NCBI RefSeq assembly: GCF_000613125.1
Contig: NZ_HG964497.1
Location: 3,474,153 to 3,538,152, forward strand
DNA length: 64,000 nt
DNA from: Bacillus sp. EB01
GTDB taxonomy: Bacteria > Bacillota > Bacilli > Bacillales > Cytobacillaceae
Direction of reading: 5' to 3'
In this document: positions 19,138-28,791 of the stretch, in pieces
How the letters are laid out: every line of letters begins with the position of its first letter
Numbering within the stretch: position 1 is the stretch's first letter
Made by a program: the position numbers and the translations under genes
The notes under the pieces: generated by a model
The model's input: the letters and a program-made list of their open reading frames with translations, nothing else
Told to the model about the DNA's origin: nothing
The model's database searches: none

Positions 19138-20418
19138 GTGAGGGAAATGTACCCGAAAAAGGGGCGGGTTATTTTACATGTTGATATGAATAGCTTTTAT
19201 GCATCGGTTGAAATGGCGCATGATCCGGCCTTGAAGGGGAAGCCGCTTGCCATCGCTGGAAATCCTGAAGAAAGGCGAGGCATTATTGTCACCTGCAGCT
19301 ATGAGGCTAGGAAAATGGGAATCAAGACAACAATGCCACTCTGGGAAGCCAAAAAGATTTGCCCGCAATTGATTGTGATGAGACCGAATTTTGACCGATA
19401 CAGGACTGCATCGACTGCCATGTTCGAGATACTTGCCCAATTCACCGAGCTGGTTGAACCTGTCTCAATTGATGAAGGGTATTTGGATATTACAGGAAGC
19501 CACGAGCTGGGCAGCCCACTCGAAATAGCACACAGCATCCAGAAACGGATCATGGCACAGCTTGATCTGCCATGCAGCATCGGGATAGCGCCAAATAAAT
19601 TCCTTGCCAAAACAGCTTCCGATATGAAAAAACCTCTTGGGATTACAGTTCTTAGAAAGCGGGATATTCCTGCCGTTCTGTGGCATCGCCCTGTAGGGGA
19701 CATGCACGGTATTGGAGCAAAAACTGCAGAGAAATTGAACGGGATTGGCATACAAACCATTGGGAATCTCGCTGGCGGTAATGACATACAATTGAAGATG
19801 CTGCTTGGAATAAATGGGACCAGACTAAAGGAAAGAGCCAATGGAATTGATGCTCGCCCGGTTGACCCGGATTCTGTTTCGGATTTTAAAAGTATAGGGA
19901 ATTCCACAACCCTTCCGAGGGATATGACCAACCAGCACGAGTTGTTCAAGGTATTTGAAGGTCTTTCCGATAAAGTGGCAACCCGACTAAAACGAAAGAA
20001 GGTTGTTGCTAATTCTTTGGCAATCACGATTCGGTACAAGGACCGCAAAACGATAAATCGCGGCCGTAAACTAAGGAATCCTGTCAGCTCTAAGGAAGAT
20101 ATCCTGCAGCTGGCCAAGCAGCTTTTTATGAGCAATTGGAACGGTAACCCGGTCAGGCTGCTAGGGATTACAGGTTCAGATTTGGCAGATATTGATAGAA
20201 TTGCAACCCAACTGGATTTATTTTCCTATGAAAAAGAAGCAAGGAAGGAGCCATTATTCAAGACTCTTTCTGAATTGAAGGACAAGTATGGCAAAAACAT
20301 AATTACCAATGCCGGAAGCAAAGCCGAGCTCGATGCCAACAAGGGGACTCAAACAAGTTTTAATAAAGATTTTCTTCGCGGTTTTAAGCCTGGACAGGAT
20401 GATAATAAATCAAAATAA
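19138..20418 (+). CDS. polYB: Y-family DNA polymerase IV (PolYB, YqjH)
   Basis: A translesion polymerase. Catalytic acids are Asp16 in HVDMNSFYASVE and Asp112-Glu113 in SIDEGYLD; palm, thumb and little-finger domains follow, and the clamp-binding motif QLDLF is at about 358-362 before a short basic tail. GTG 19138 (MREMYPKK) follows GGAGGT by 7 bp; an upstream in-frame TTG overlaps the ribosome-binding site. No good LexA box was found upstream, in contrast to polYA at 30.5 kb. Confidence 0.93.
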   Translation: MREMYPKKGRVILHVDMNSFYASVEMAHDPALKGKPLAIAGNPEERRGIIVTCSYEARKMGIKTTMPLWEAKKICPQLIVMRPNFDRYRTASTAMFEILAQFTELVEPVSIDEGYLDITGSHELGSPLEIAHSIQKRIMAQLDLPCSIGIAPNKFLAKTASDMKKPLGITVLRKRDIPAVLWHRPVGDMHGIGAKTAEKLNGIGIQTIGNLAGGNDIQLKMLLGINGTRLKERANGIDARPVDPDSVSDFKSIGNSTTLPRDMTNQHELFKVFEGLSDKVATRLKRKKVVANSLAITIRYKDRKTINRGRKLRNPVSSKEDILQLAKQLFMSNWNGNPVRLLGITGSDLADIDRIATQLDLFSYEKEARKEPLFKTLSELKDKYGKNIITNAGSKAELDANKGTQTSFNKDFLRGFKPGQDDNKSK

Positions 20419-20449
20419 ATGCCGCCCTGAAATTCAGAGCGGCATTTAG
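20417..20449 (+). terminator. Terminator of polYB
   Basis: AAATGCCGC and GCGGCATTT pair around CCTGAAATTCAGA, which itself pairs CTG/CAG. The T-run is short. Confidence 0.75.
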
Positions 20450-20481
20450 TATGCTGATTTGGAAAACTCTATTGTGCGAGC

Positions 20482-20590
20482 TTTTATGCGTATTTTTCGC
20501 GTTTTATAAAGACTTTCTGAGTTTTATGCGATCACTTTTTACTATTTACGGAACATTTTTTAAGGTTTATGCGCACCTTCCCGGTTTTCC
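20482..20590. repeat. Degenerate tandem array of about 20-bp TTTATGCGCACTTCC-like units
   Basis: TTTTATGCG-type words begin at 20482, 20502, 20522, about 20543 and 20565. The last unit, GTTTATGCGCACCTTCCCGG, closely matches the units of the clean array at 38,921-39,060. The array lies between the polYB terminator and the end of zwf. Confidence 0.6.
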
Positions 20591-20596
20591 TCCACG

Positions 20597-22099
20597 CTAA
20601 CATTTATCAACTTGTAAGTCACGGACACGCCACCATGAAAATCCATCTTTTTCAAGCAGTTCTTCGGCAGCCTTTGGTCCCCTCGAGCCGGATTCGTAAT
20701 TCGGGAAGCTTTCATCTTTCGTCTTTTCCCAAACTTCCGATATCTTATCGACAAAGGCCCAAGAGAGGGCAACTTCATCCCAATGAGTGAAGTTAGTTGC
20801 ATCTCCGCGCAGGCAATCGTACAAGAGAAGCTCATATGCTTCAGGTGTATTTATTTCGTTCACACCATTGTTGGCAAAACTCAATTTTACTTCTGTTGCA
20901 TCCATGCCCTGGCCTGCCTTCTTGGCGTTCAAGTGAAGGGTAATTCCTTCTTCAGGCTGGATGTGGATAACAAGCAGATTTGGGTTGAGAGGCTTGTCCG
21001 GCTGGTAATAAAGGTTCATTGGAATATCTTTGAACTGGATGACAATCTTCGTTGACTTGGCGCCGAGCCTTTTACCTGTTCGAATGTAAAAAGGAACTCC
21101 TGCCCAGCGGAAGTTATCTATCATTAGCTTGCCTGCTACATACGTTTCCGTATTAGATTGTTTGTCGACCATCGGCTCGTCCCTGTAAGCAGGAACTTTT
21201 TCATCATTGATGAAGCCGGCATCATATTGGCCACGGACAAAGTAATTCTGGATTTCATCGCCTTCTATTGTTCTTAGCGACCGGAAGACCCGGATTTTCT
21301 CTGAGCGGATTTCATCTGTCGTCAGTTTGATAGGCGGCTCCATTGCCAGCAGCGCAACCATCTGAAGCATATGGTTTTGTACCATATCCCTAAGAGCTCC
21401 GCTTGTTTCGTAATAGCGCCCGCGTTCTTCGACACCAAGTGTTTCACTGGATGTAATCTGGATATTTGAAATATAACGATTGTTCCAGAGCGGTTCGAAC
21501 ATTGCGTTGGCAAACCGGATTACTTCGATGTTCTGAACCATTTGCTTTCCGAGATAATGGTCAATCCGGTAAACTTCGTGCTCATCGAATGCAGTACGGA
21601 TTTGCTCATTCAATTCAATTGCAGATTGAAGGTCATGGCCAAACGGCTTTTCGATAACAAGCCGTTTAAAGCCTGAAACATCTGTCAAGCCATCCGATTT
21701 TAGATGGAGTGCAATTGGACCGAAAAATTCAGGTGCCATTGCCAGATAAAAGATTCGGTTGCCGGCGAGTCCGTACTTGCTGTCCATTTCTTCTGCCAGT
21801 TGCTTAAGAACGGCATATGACCCAGAATCAGTTACATCGTGAGAATGGTATGTAAAATGAGATGCAAATTCGTCCAGATTATCGCTGGCTTCCATTGCTT
21901 CGCTGACCGAATACTTCACGTTTTCCTGAAACTGTTCATTTGTCAAAGGCCTTCTGGCAACACCTATAACTGCAAACCTTTCGGAAAGCAGCCCTTTTTT
22001 AAAAAGCCTGTAGAGCGAAGGAAATAGCTTGCGCTTTGCAAGGTCCCCGGTTGCCCCGAATATCATAATTAAGGATGCTTGTTCTTTGTTTTCTGCCAA
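20597..22099 (-). CDS. zwf: Glucose-6-phosphate 1-dehydrogenase
   Basis: Oxidises glucose-6-phosphate to 6-phosphogluconolactone with NADP+, the entry to the oxidative pentose phosphate pathway. About 500 residues; nucleotide-binding GATGDLAKRKL (about 15-25), substrate/catalytic RIDHYLGK and EKPFGHDL are intact. TTG 22099 (MAENKEQAS) is chosen because AAAAGGAG lies 9 bp upstream; an ATG at 22132 would add eleven residues that contain that ribosome-binding site. Divergent from rnz. Confidence 0.93.
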   Translation of the reverse strand: MAENKEQASLIMIFGATGDLAKRKLFPSLYRLFKKGLLSERFAVIGVARRPLTNEQFQENVKYSVSEAMEASDNLDEFASHFTYHSHDVTDSGSYAVLKQLAEEMDSKYGLAGNRIFYLAMAPEFFGPIALHLKSDGLTDVSGFKRLVIEKPFGHDLQSAIELNEQIRTAFDEHEVYRIDHYLGKQMVQNIEVIRFANAMFEPLWNNRYISNIQITSSETLGVEERGRYYETSGALRDMVQNHMLQMVALLAMEPPIKLTTDEIRSEKIRVFRSLRTIEGDEIQNYFVRGQYDAGFINDEKVPAYRDEPMVDKQSNTETYVAGKLMIDNFRWAGVPFYIRTGKRLGAKSTKIVIQFKDIPMNLYYQPDKPLNPNLLVIHIQPEEGITLHLNAKKAGQGMDATEVKLSFANNGVNEINTPEAYELLLYDCLRGDATNFTHWDEVALSWAFVDKISEVWEKTKDESFPNYESGSRGPKAAEELLEKDGFSWWRVRDLQVDKC

Positions 22100-22380
22100 G
22101 GATAAGGACTCCTTTTCGTGAAAAATTTCCATAGATGATGAATTGTCTTTACAAATATTTAAGTTTAGCTGTTTCTTCTAGATTTCGCAAATGTAATGCA
22201 ATCCATGTACCAGGTTTAAAAAAGCTGGAAAAGACTGATAGGCGACCTCCTGTATTTTTAGTGCTTGTAATCAAACCAGTTGGTATGATGAAGGCAGGAA
22301 GCGTTAAGTATGGTATAGTAAAGTAAATTTTATTTCAATCATAATGCGTTTAAAGCATTTTTTGAAGAGAGGTTTTTACG

Positions 22381-23304
22381 TTGGATTTGTTGTTTCTTGG
22401 AACTGGCGCAGGACTGCCGGCAAAGCTCAGAAACGTCACTGCGGTGGCTCTCAAACTTCTGGAAGAGAGGGGCTCTGTTTGGCTGTTTGACTGTGGTGAA
22501 GCTACCCAGCATCAGATTCTTCATACTTCCCTTAAACCGCGCCGGATTGAAAAGATATTCATCACCCATCTGCATGGTGATCATATCTATGGCCTGCCAG
22601 GTCTATTGTCCAGCCGTTCTTTCCAGGGCGGCGATTCCGAGGTTGAGGTGATCGGCCCAAAAGGAATTGACACTTTTATCAGGACAAGCCTGAGAATTAG
22701 CGGGACGTACTTGAAGTATCCTTTGAAAATTACTGAGCTAGAAGAGGGAAACGTTTTTGAAGACCAGCAATTCAGGGTAGAAGCGCGGCTTCTTGACCAC
22801 GGGATTGCTTCATATGGATACAGGATTTCGGAAGCTGACAGGCCAGGGACTTTGCTCGCTGATAAACTTGCTGCCGCCGGAATTCCTCCAGGCCCTTTAT
22901 ATAAAAAAATAAAAGCAGGGGAGCAAGTCATTTTAGAGGATGGAACAGTGTTGGACCCATCCCGCTTTGTTGGCTCGCCGCAGAAAGGAAGAATTGTGAC
23001 AATCCTGGGCGATACCCGGCGTTGTGAAAATGCTGTGGAACTGGCAAGGGATGCAGACCTCCTTATTCATGAGGCAACCTATGCAGCCGGTGAGGAAGGC
23101 ATGGCGCATGATTATTTCCACTCGACCACTGCCCAGGCTGCTGATGTGGCAGTGAAAGCGAATGCGAAGAAACTATGCATTACACATATTAGTTCGCGCT
23201 ACGATCGCCATGCGGCCCAAGAGCTCTTAAAAGAGACACAAAGTTACTTTGCAAATACCGAAATTGCTGAGGATTTTAAAGAAATTCATATACCTCTCCC
23301 ATAG
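22381..23304 (+). CDS. rnz: Ribonuclease Z
   Basis: The tRNA 3' endonuclease matures CCA-less tRNA precursors. A 307-residue metallo-beta-lactamase fold with THLHGDH (62-68) as the zinc motif, [13 protein letters not shown] with a metal-binding Asp, an exosite arm (about 150-210, [13 protein letters not shown]) and a final THISSRY. TTG start after AGAGAGG; this gives [11 protein letters not shown], the conserved N-terminus. Confidence 0.95.
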   Translation: MDLLFLGTGAGLPAKLRNVTAVALKLLEERGSVWLFDCGEATQHQILHTSLKPRRIEKIFITHLHGDHIYGLPGLLSSRSFQGGDSEVEVIGPKGIDTFIRTSLRISGTYLKYPLKITELEEGNVFEDQQFRVEARLLDHGIASYGYRISEADRPGTLLADKLAAAGIPPGPLYKKIKAGEQVILEDGTVLDPSRFVGSPQKGRIVTILGDTRRCENAVELARDADLLIHEATYAAGEEGMAHDYFHSTTAQAADVAVKANAKKLCITHISSRYDRHAAQELLKETQSYFANTEIAEDFKEIHIPLP

Positions 23305-23310
23305 TAAGTA

Positions 23311-23350
23311 TCCGGCATCCAAATTGGAAAAGCCGGGTTTTTTGTTTTTT
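23311..23350 (+). terminator. Probable terminator of rnz
   Basis: CCGGC and GCCGG enclose a partly paired CCAAATTGG, followed by GTTTTTTGTTTTTT. Confidence 0.65.
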
Positions 23351-23412
23351 AGAAAACATTTGGCTTCCTGCCTGTGAATTGTTCTTTTACCCGAGCAATC
23401 TACCGTCTGGCT

Positions 23413-23691
23413 TTAACGTTTATTTTCGCGGTAGGCCCGCCAGGATGTCTTTATGGAAGCATAACTGCCTATGGCTGCATAACCGTAAAACGAACCCATG
23501 AAAATAGCAGCAATAAAGCTATGCTTGTGGCATACGAGAATGGATAACGCCAGTCCGATACAAAGTGCGATTGTTGGAACAATGAACTTTGGTATCCCAA
23601 AATATATTTTTAGGGTTTGAGTAATGATCATGACTGCGGGAACAGCAAAGACTGCATCCCACATATTTGTATATATAATAGGGAAGTTCAT
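23413..23691 (-). CDS. Small membrane protein of unknown function
   Basis: 92 residues with three predicted hydrophobic segments (about 13-29, 36-53 and 58-78) and a basic C-terminus ending YRENKR. The ATG lies 11 bp after GGGAGGGA on the minus strand. I recognise no family; the size and topology are holin-like but no lysis context exists. It stands alone between rnz and another small membrane-protein gene transcribed the other way. Confidence 0.6.
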   Translation of the reverse strand: MNFPIIYTNMWDAVFAVPAVMIITQTLKIYFGIPKFIVPTIALCIGLALSILVCHKHSFIAAIFMGSFYGYAAIGSYASIKTSWRAYRENKR

Positions 23692-23854
23692 GTATTTGAG
23701 CGATCCCTCCCATGGAGAAATGTAATGACTTATTTATTTTTATCCGAAATCTGGGAACTACTCATTTTATTTAGCTTGGGCTGAAATATCGACTATTCAT
23801 TCCGGATTTTATATTTTTACTACTTTTTCGGAATAATTGTTTTCAGGTAGGGTA

Positions 23855-23875
23855 GTAGTATTTTATACATACTAC
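23855..23875 (+). promoter_or_regulatory. Inverted repeat before a small membrane-protein gene
   Basis: GTAGTAT and ATACTAC are separated by 7 bp, immediately before the GGGGGA ribosome-binding site of the next gene. It may be an operator or a leader hairpin. Confidence 0.4.
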
Positions 23876-23888
23876 AGGGGGATTCAAA

Positions 23889-24170
23889 ATGGAAGCAATT
23901 ATCATTATGGGTGTTTATTGTTTAATTATGGGGTCGATTGTCCTTTTTGCCAGCGGTTTGGTAAGTTATTTCTTTCCTAAAATACATGTTATATTCATTT
24001 TGGCAGCTAGCGCGCTTGCCGGAGTATTAGCCAGTTTTGTGTTTGATGTAGGCACTTTATTTGCTATAATCTTTAATATTATTTTCTCGGGTATGGCCGT
24101 CGCGCTTGGTCGTTTCGGGCGCTATTTGAAAAATAAAACAGAAGTTGAACCAGAGAGTATACTTCATTAA
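23889..24170 (+). CDS. Small membrane protein of unknown function
   Basis: 93 residues with three hydrophobic stretches (about 3-27, 31-49, 54-74) and a polar, acidic tail. ATG follows CAGGGGGATTC. A strong terminator comes directly after, so it is monocistronic. It is not similar in sequence to the neighbouring minus-strand membrane protein. No family recognised. Confidence 0.65.
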   Translation: MEAIIIMGVYCLIMGSIVLFASGLVSYFFPKIHVIFILAASALAGVLASFVFDVGTLFAIIFNIIFSGMAVALGRFGRYLKNKTEVEPESILH

Positions 24171-24172
24171 AC

Positions 24173-24207
24173 AAAAGGGCGTATTCCCGCGGGAATGCGC
24201 CCTTTTT
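24173..24207 (+). terminator. Strong terminator
   Basis: AAAGGGCGTATTCC pairs almost perfectly with GGAATGCGCCCTTT and continues into TTTT. Confidence 0.9.
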
Positions 24208-24265
24208 GCTGTTAAGATAAATAGATCTCGCGACTGTGGATAACTTTTTTTATCGAGGATGTTTA

Positions 24266-24475
24266 CGTCTAGCACCAGCGCCTACGCGTGCGCAAACTTC
24301 AGGTCTCCTCCCTACGATAAGTCATCATCCAATCGCCTCGCTCTTCGTGATTCCTTTATCTCAGTCAAAGCCCCTCCAGTTTGTACGGCGATGACCACTA
24401 AGGAAAGCTTCCAAGAATAATCATCGCAGGGACAGGCGGTTTTTGCCTGTCACGAAGGCGCTTGCGCTTTTGTAT
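24266..24475. repeat. Interspersed intergenic repeat, fullest copy in the window
   Basis: About 210 bp starting ACGTCTAGCACCAGCGCC and ending AAGGCGCTTGCGCTTTTG, so its ends are partly complementary (GGCGCTTGCGC against AGCGCC). It contains ACGATAAGTCATCAT, CTTCGTGATTCC and GACAGGCGGTTTTTGCCTGTC, the last a hairpin. Fragments recur at 10,131 and 45,707. I recall similar GTCTAGCNCCAGCGCC elements between genes of other Bacillus-group genomes; that is from memory and not checked here. Confidence 0.65.
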
Positions 24476-25498
24476 TTAGTATTTCCATCCGCGAATATAT
24501 TGTTCCGGCATCGGGATTTCTTCCCCTAGTTCTCTTGCGGCAGTGCGCGGCCAGTAGGGGTCACGCAATAATTCACGTGCAAGGAAAACAAGGTCGGCTC
24601 GTTCATTCTGGAGAATTTCCTCAGCTTGTTTTCCAGTTGTGATTAACCCAACCGCACCAGTAGCAACTTCTGCTCCTTTTCGGATTGTCTCGGAAAAAGG
24701 AACCTGATACCCGGGGTATACATTGATATGAGCTGGTACAACTCCGCCCGAGCTTGTGTCAATTAAATCAACACCTTGCTCCTTCATCCATTCTGCCAGC
24801 TGGATATAATCCTCAGGCACCAACCCTTCTTCTTGATAGTCCTTTGCAGAAATCCTGACAAACAAAGGGCCATCCCAAACGGTATTGACTGCATCAATTA
24901 CTTCACGAAGTAAGCGGTAACGGTTTTCTGCCGAGCCTCCGTATTCGTCTTTGCGTTTATTTGTGAGTGGGGACAGGAACTCGTTAATCAAGTATCCGTG
25001 CGCAGCATGCAGTTCGATCACATCAAATCCTGCTTGTTTTGCCCGCTCCGCACCTTTTTTAAATGCTTCAACGGTTTCCTTAATATCGTTTTTAGTCATT
25101 TCTTTTGGTGTTTTATATTTTTCATTAAATGCGAGTGCTGATGGCGCGTATATATCTTCTTCCAGAACGGCTTTCCTGCCTGCATGCGCAAGCTGAATTC
25201 CCATTGCCGCACCGTGAGCCTTCGCCATAGAGGTCAATTCTCTTAACCCTTCAATATGCTGATCGCTCCAGATTCCCAGGTCGTTCGGGGATATTCTTCC
25301 TTGAGACTGCACAGCTGTCGCTTCAATAATAATTAAACCGACCTGTCCTACAGCCCTGCTAGTATAATGGGTCCGGTGCCAGTCTGTAACGATTCCATCT
25401 TCTAACTCGCATGAGTACATGCACATTGGCGCCATAACAATCCTGTTTTTCAGAGTAACTCCTTTAATTGTAAACGGAGTGAATAATCTTGCTGCCAC
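24476..25498 (-). CDS. namA: NADPH dehydrogenase, Old Yellow Enzyme family (YqjM)
   Basis: FMN-dependent ene-reductase that reduces activated double bonds and nitro compounds and responds to oxidative and xenobiotic stress. The 340-residue TIM barrel has Cys26 (APMCMYSC), which tunes the flavin, the substrate His pair in [10 protein letters not shown], and DEYGGS in the FMN site. GTG start after [17 protein letters not shown] aligns with YqjM MARKLFTPI. Confidence 0.94.
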   Translation of the reverse strand: MAARLFTPFTIKGVTLKNRIVMAPMCMYSCELEDGIVTDWHRTHYTSRAVGQVGLIIIEATAVQSQGRISPNDLGIWSDQHIEGLRELTSMAKAHGAAMGIQLAHAGRKAVLEEDIYAPSALAFNEKYKTPKEMTKNDIKETVEAFKKGAERAKQAGFDVIELHAAHGYLINEFLSPLTNKRKDEYGGSAENRYRLLREVIDAVNTVWDGPLFVRISAKDYQEEGLVPEDYIQLAEWMKEQGVDLIDTSSGGVVPAHINVYPGYQVPFSETIRKGAEVATGAVGLITTGKQAEEILQNERADLVFLARELLRDPYWPRTAARELGEEIPMPEQYIRGWKY

Positions 25499-25685
25499 GA
25501 TTTTTAGCCTCCCTTTCTAACTCTTTCCAATTTTAGTATAGCAAAGTCTGTTTATTTTAGAAAAATGATTGCTTGGACATTTCAGACATATTCCTTGCCT
25601 GTAGAGGCGAAAATAATGACAAGGTTTTCCTGAATCGGTAAACTAAGACGTATGATATTTGAAAATAATGTTGTGAGGGACTTTT

Positions 25686-26666
25686 ATGGCAGAGTGGAAA
25701 AATCAAATAGCAAAAATTACACTCCCAACACCATTTGCGGTTGGCGATGTAAATATTTACTTAATAAAAGGTGATAGGCTGACACTAGTTGATGCCGGAC
25801 CGAAAACAGAAGAGGCCTGGGAATCTCTTAAATTTCAATTGGCAGGGCTAGGTCTTACTCCAGAGGATATTGAGCAGGTTATCCTCACTCATGATCATCC
25901 GGACCATGCCGGACTTCTTGATTATTTTCCTGATTCTCTGGAAGTTTTCGGCCATTATTTGAATGAACGATGGATAAATCGGACTGAAGAGTTTTTGGAG
26001 GAGCACGATCGATTTTACTTGGGGCTGTTTACGGAATTTGGTATCCCGCAACAGTATTTGCGGATGGCGGGACAGCTGAAGAAATCATTGAAATATTCCT
26101 GCCATCGGTCATTGACAGGAACTCTTTCAGAAGGAGACAGGCTTCCGGGACTTGCGGGCTGGAGGGTAATTGAAACTCCCGGACATGCCCAGAGTCATAT
26201 ATCCTTATTCCGTGAAGAAGATGGAGTACTGCTCGCCGGTGACCATATCCTGGCCCATATTTCCCCGAATCCCTTACTTGAGCCTCCGCTCATAGCGGGT
26301 GGAGAACGGCCGAAGCCACAACTGCAGTACAATGTTTCACTAAAAAAGCTTCGTGATTATCCAATTGACCTTGTTTATACTGGGCATGGGGCGGAAGTCA
26401 GGAAGCTTCCACAGTTGATTGACCGGAGGCTTGAGCGCCAGCATGATCGTGCCATGCATGTGAAAGAAATGCTTAATGAGAGGCCAAAAACAGTATTTGA
26501 GTTATGCCGCGAGCTTTTTCCAAAAGCATTTGAACGTGAGTTGGGATTGACTCTCTCAGAAACAGTCGGCCAGTTGGATTATCTGCTTTCATTAGACGAA
26601 ATTGAATCGTATACTGACGGGAATGTTATGTGTTATCGAAGCAAACGGGGTGTCGGCCATGGATAG
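25686..26666 (+). CDS. yqjP: Metallo-beta-lactamase fold hydrolase (YqjP-like)
   Basis: A 326-residue protein with the MBL metal motif THDHPDH (about residues 68-74), a further ligand in TPGHAQSH and Asp in AGDH, then a C-terminal helical domain with a winged-helix-like part seen in the group that includes LACTB2-like hydrolases. GTG/TTG alternatives were not needed: ATG follows GAGGGAC. Its end overlaps the SDR gene, with which it forms an operon. Substrate unknown. Confidence 0.85.
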   Translation: MAEWKNQIAKITLPTPFAVGDVNIYLIKGDRLTLVDAGPKTEEAWESLKFQLAGLGLTPEDIEQVILTHDHPDHAGLLDYFPDSLEVFGHYLNERWINRTEEFLEEHDRFYLGLFTEFGIPQQYLRMAGQLKKSLKYSCHRSLTGTLSEGDRLPGLAGWRVIETPGHAQSHISLFREEDGVLLAGDHILAHISPNPLLEPPLIAGGERPKPQLQYNVSLKKLRDYPIDLVYTGHGAEVRKLPQLIDRRLERQHDRAMHVKEMLNERPKTVFELCRELFPKAFERELGLTLSETVGQLDYLLSLDEIESYTDGNVMCYRSKRGVGHG

Positions 26667-27450
26667 CTTGTCCGGAAAAAATATTGTTATAACAGGTGCC
26701 TCGGGCGGGATAGGGGCTCAAATAGCAAGGATGGCAGCAGAAAGAGGGGCAAACCTTGCCCTGCTTGCGAGGAGTATCGACAAGCTTGAAGCCCTAAAGG
26801 CAGAGCTCGAATCAACTTACAAGAACAAAGTATTTGTCTATAAGCTCGACGTTGCTGATACCGGGCGCATCGCTGAGGTCTTTGACCAAGTACATAATGA
26901 GTTTGGCCATATTGATATTCTCGTCAATAATGCCGGATTTGGCGTGTTCCGTCATGCTCATGAAGCCCCTATTGATGAGGTCAAGGCCATGTTTGATGTT
27001 AACGTTGTCGGCTTGATTGCCTGTACTGGCGCTGTTTTGAATAAAATGCGGAAGAGAAGAGAAGGGCAGATCATTAATATTGCCTCCCAGGCAGGAAAGA
27101 TCGCCACTCCAAAATCAAGTGTTTACTCGGCTACAAAACATGCGGTTCTGGGCTACTCGAATAGCTTGCGTATGGAGCTTTCTGACTATAATGTTCACGT
27201 CACCACTGTCAACCCCGGTCCGATTGAAACAAATTTCTTCAACATCGCCGATGAAAGTGGTACGTATGTAAAAAACGTAAAACGATGGATGCTGAAGCCG
27301 GAATACGTCGCGCGTAAGGTAGTTGATGCGATGGAGTCGCCTGTCCGTGAAATTAACCTCCCGGGCTGGATGAATCTGGGCAGCACTTTTTATACCTTGT
27401 TTCCTCGTCTGTTTGAGAAGGTTGGAAAAAAGGCTTTCAACAAGAAATAA
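26659..27450 (+). CDS. yqjQ: Short-chain dehydrogenase/reductase (YqjQ)
   Basis: A 263-residue classical SDR: cofactor motif TGASGGIG (about 11-18), NNAGFG (about 90-95), catalytic Ser in IASQAGK and YSATKH (Tyr/Lys). ATG 26659 gives the usual MDSLSGKNIVITGAS start and overlaps the end of yqjP by 8 bp. Substrate cannot be read from the sequence. Confidence 0.9.
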   Translation: MDSLSGKNIVITGASGGIGAQIARMAAERGANLALLARSIDKLEALKAELESTYKNKVFVYKLDVADTGRIAEVFDQVHNEFGHIDILVNNAGFGVFRHAHEAPIDEVKAMFDVNVVGLIACTGAVLNKMRKRREGQIINIASQAGKIATPKSSVYSATKHAVLGYSNSLRMELSDYNVHVTTVNPGPIETNFFNIADESGTYVKNVKRWMLKPEYVARKVVDAMESPVREINLPGWMNLGSTFYTLFPRLFEKVGKKAFNKK

Positions 27451-27461
27451 TCATCTTGTAA

Positions 27462-27498
27462 AAACACTCGGGAATGAAGAGACCCCGAGTGTTTGCTG
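27462..27498. terminator. Convergent terminator between yqjQ and the DUF2332 gene
   Basis: AAACACTCGGG and CCCGAGTGTTT form a perfect 11-bp stem with an 11-nt loop; A and T flanks on both sides. Confidence 0.85.
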
Positions 27499-27500
27499 TT

Positions 27501-28532
27501 TTAGGTTAATTTCCAGCTAAACCATCTTCCATGCCCATCCGTTTCGGCAACGAGTTTATGGTCGTTGATACCCCCAACAAAGGAATCAAGGCGGAGATAT
27601 GAATCCCGAATATTGTTGTAAAGATGAAAGATGTCTCTCTTTGCTGCAATTGTTTTTATCGTTTCAAGCAGTTTTGTTTTCGTTTCATAAGGCATCTGGT
27701 TGGCTACATGGGTATGAAAGACAACGATAGTAAACTCCTCCGGGATTCCCCCCGTAATAGCGGGCAGCAGGTCTACACCATCACCTTCTATGAATGTGAT
27801 TTTTCCCTGATTCTGCTGCATGCACTGCTCTGCTTTATCAAATAATTCTCTTCGGGTCTGGTGTTCCGGCCAAATCAGCGCCTTCATCCAAAGCGAGTCT
27901 TCCTCATTTCTCATATCATTAATATGCAGATCTATGCCATATCGGGCTGGGACTGGAGGAAGACTATACGGAAATAAAGGCTTTCCCTTCCCTTTAACCT
28001 CAGTCTGAATAACCAACTCCGACTCGCTGCTTCCGTAAATTGTACCCTTGTTATAGGAATAAGAATAGTGATCCCAGAGAAGTTGAAAGCCGGCACTCGT
28101 GCCAATTTCAATCAATGCAAGAGGCTTGTTTGTTTTTGTATATATATAATTGAAAGTGGGGAAGAGATAGCCGCATCTTCTAACTTCGTTGGTTTGAACA
28201 AGTTTGGTTTGTAACAGTTCAATAATCTTCTCCCGATGGGCTGCGCAAAAATTTTTAAAGTGAGGAAATGCTGCTTCAGGAGACTGCGGCTTGCTATCAA
28301 TACTTGCGTAAAACCTTGCCAGAGGATGGTCTTTTCCCTTTAGGAGAAGGTAATGGACTGCACCATAGAGCAGGTTTGGAACGGGCTGGCCTAGTGGGGC
28401 ATAGGCGCATAGTTCAAGAACGTATGGGTCTTCTGCTAGTTTCAAAGAAATACTTTCATACAACTTACTTGACCCCTTGCATTCTCTTTCTGCAAAAGCT
28501 TTAAACGTTTCAGGCAGCTTTGTTGATAGCAT
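27501..28532 (-). CDS. DUF2332 family protein
   Basis: 343 residues matching the DUF2332 layout: an N-terminal helical part with LLYGAVHYLLL, the glycine-rich EIGTSAGFQLLWD near the middle, DLHINDMRNEEDSLWMKALIWPE, and FHTHVANQMP near the C-terminus. The glycine loop and following acidic residues look like a methyltransferase nucleotide site, but activity has not been shown to my knowledge. Stands alone; no B. subtilis counterpart at this locus, so probably an accessory gene. Confidence 0.8.
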   Translation of the reverse strand: MLSTKLPETFKAFAERECKGSSKLYESISLKLAEDPYVLELCAYAPLGQPVPNLLYGAVHYLLLKGKDHPLARFYASIDSKPQSPEAAFPHFKNFCAAHREKIIELLQTKLVQTNEVRRCGYLFPTFNYIYTKTNKPLALIEIGTSAGFQLLWDHYSYSYNKGTIYGSSESELVIQTEVKGKGKPLFPYSLPPVPARYGIDLHINDMRNEEDSLWMKALIWPEHQTRRELFDKAEQCMQQNQGKITFIEGDGVDLLPAITGGIPEEFTIVVFHTHVANQMPYETKTKLLETIKTIAAKRDIFHLYNNIRDSYLRLDSFVGGINDHKLVAETDGHGRWFSWKLT

Positions 28533-28617
28533 GGTTTCCCCCCGAAAAATTATTTTTTATCCTGCTAAATATATACATAGGCGCTGGGAAATCTGCTGCA
28601 TTTTATCAAATTGGTGT

Positions 28618-28698
28618 GCGCGGTCGTAAAAGAGGTTCTTGAAGACCCTGCGAGTAAAAAATGATCAGCGCGGTCGTCAATAAAGGTTCTTGAAGACC
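28618..28698. repeat. Direct repeat of a 30-bp hairpin-forming motif
   Basis: GCGCGGTCGT, followed by about 7 bp and AGGTTCTTGAAGACC, occurs at 28,618-28,647 and again at 28,668-28,698. Each copy is self-complementary (GGTCKT.. with ..GAAGACC). It sits in the gap of about 260 bp between two minus-strand genes; the rest of the gap shows nothing else. Confidence 0.7.
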
Positions 28699-28755
28699 AT
28701 CTTTTATTCACCAGTCATGTATCCTCCCAATAAATCCTATTTAACAAATCCTATG

Positions 28756-28790
28756 TAAAAAGGGCACTGGCCGAGGCCGGCGCCTCTTTA
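28756..28790 (-). terminator. Probable terminator of the alpha/beta hydrolase gene
   Basis: On the minus strand a GC-rich imperfect stem (GGCGCCGGCCTCGGCCAGTGCC) is followed by TTTTT. Confidence 0.65.
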
Positions 28791-28791
28791 G

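Noticed and set aside
22135-22326. 63-codon ORF between zwf and rnz
   Set aside because: No ribosome-binding site and low-quality composition; the interval more likely holds the divergent promoters of zwf and rnz.
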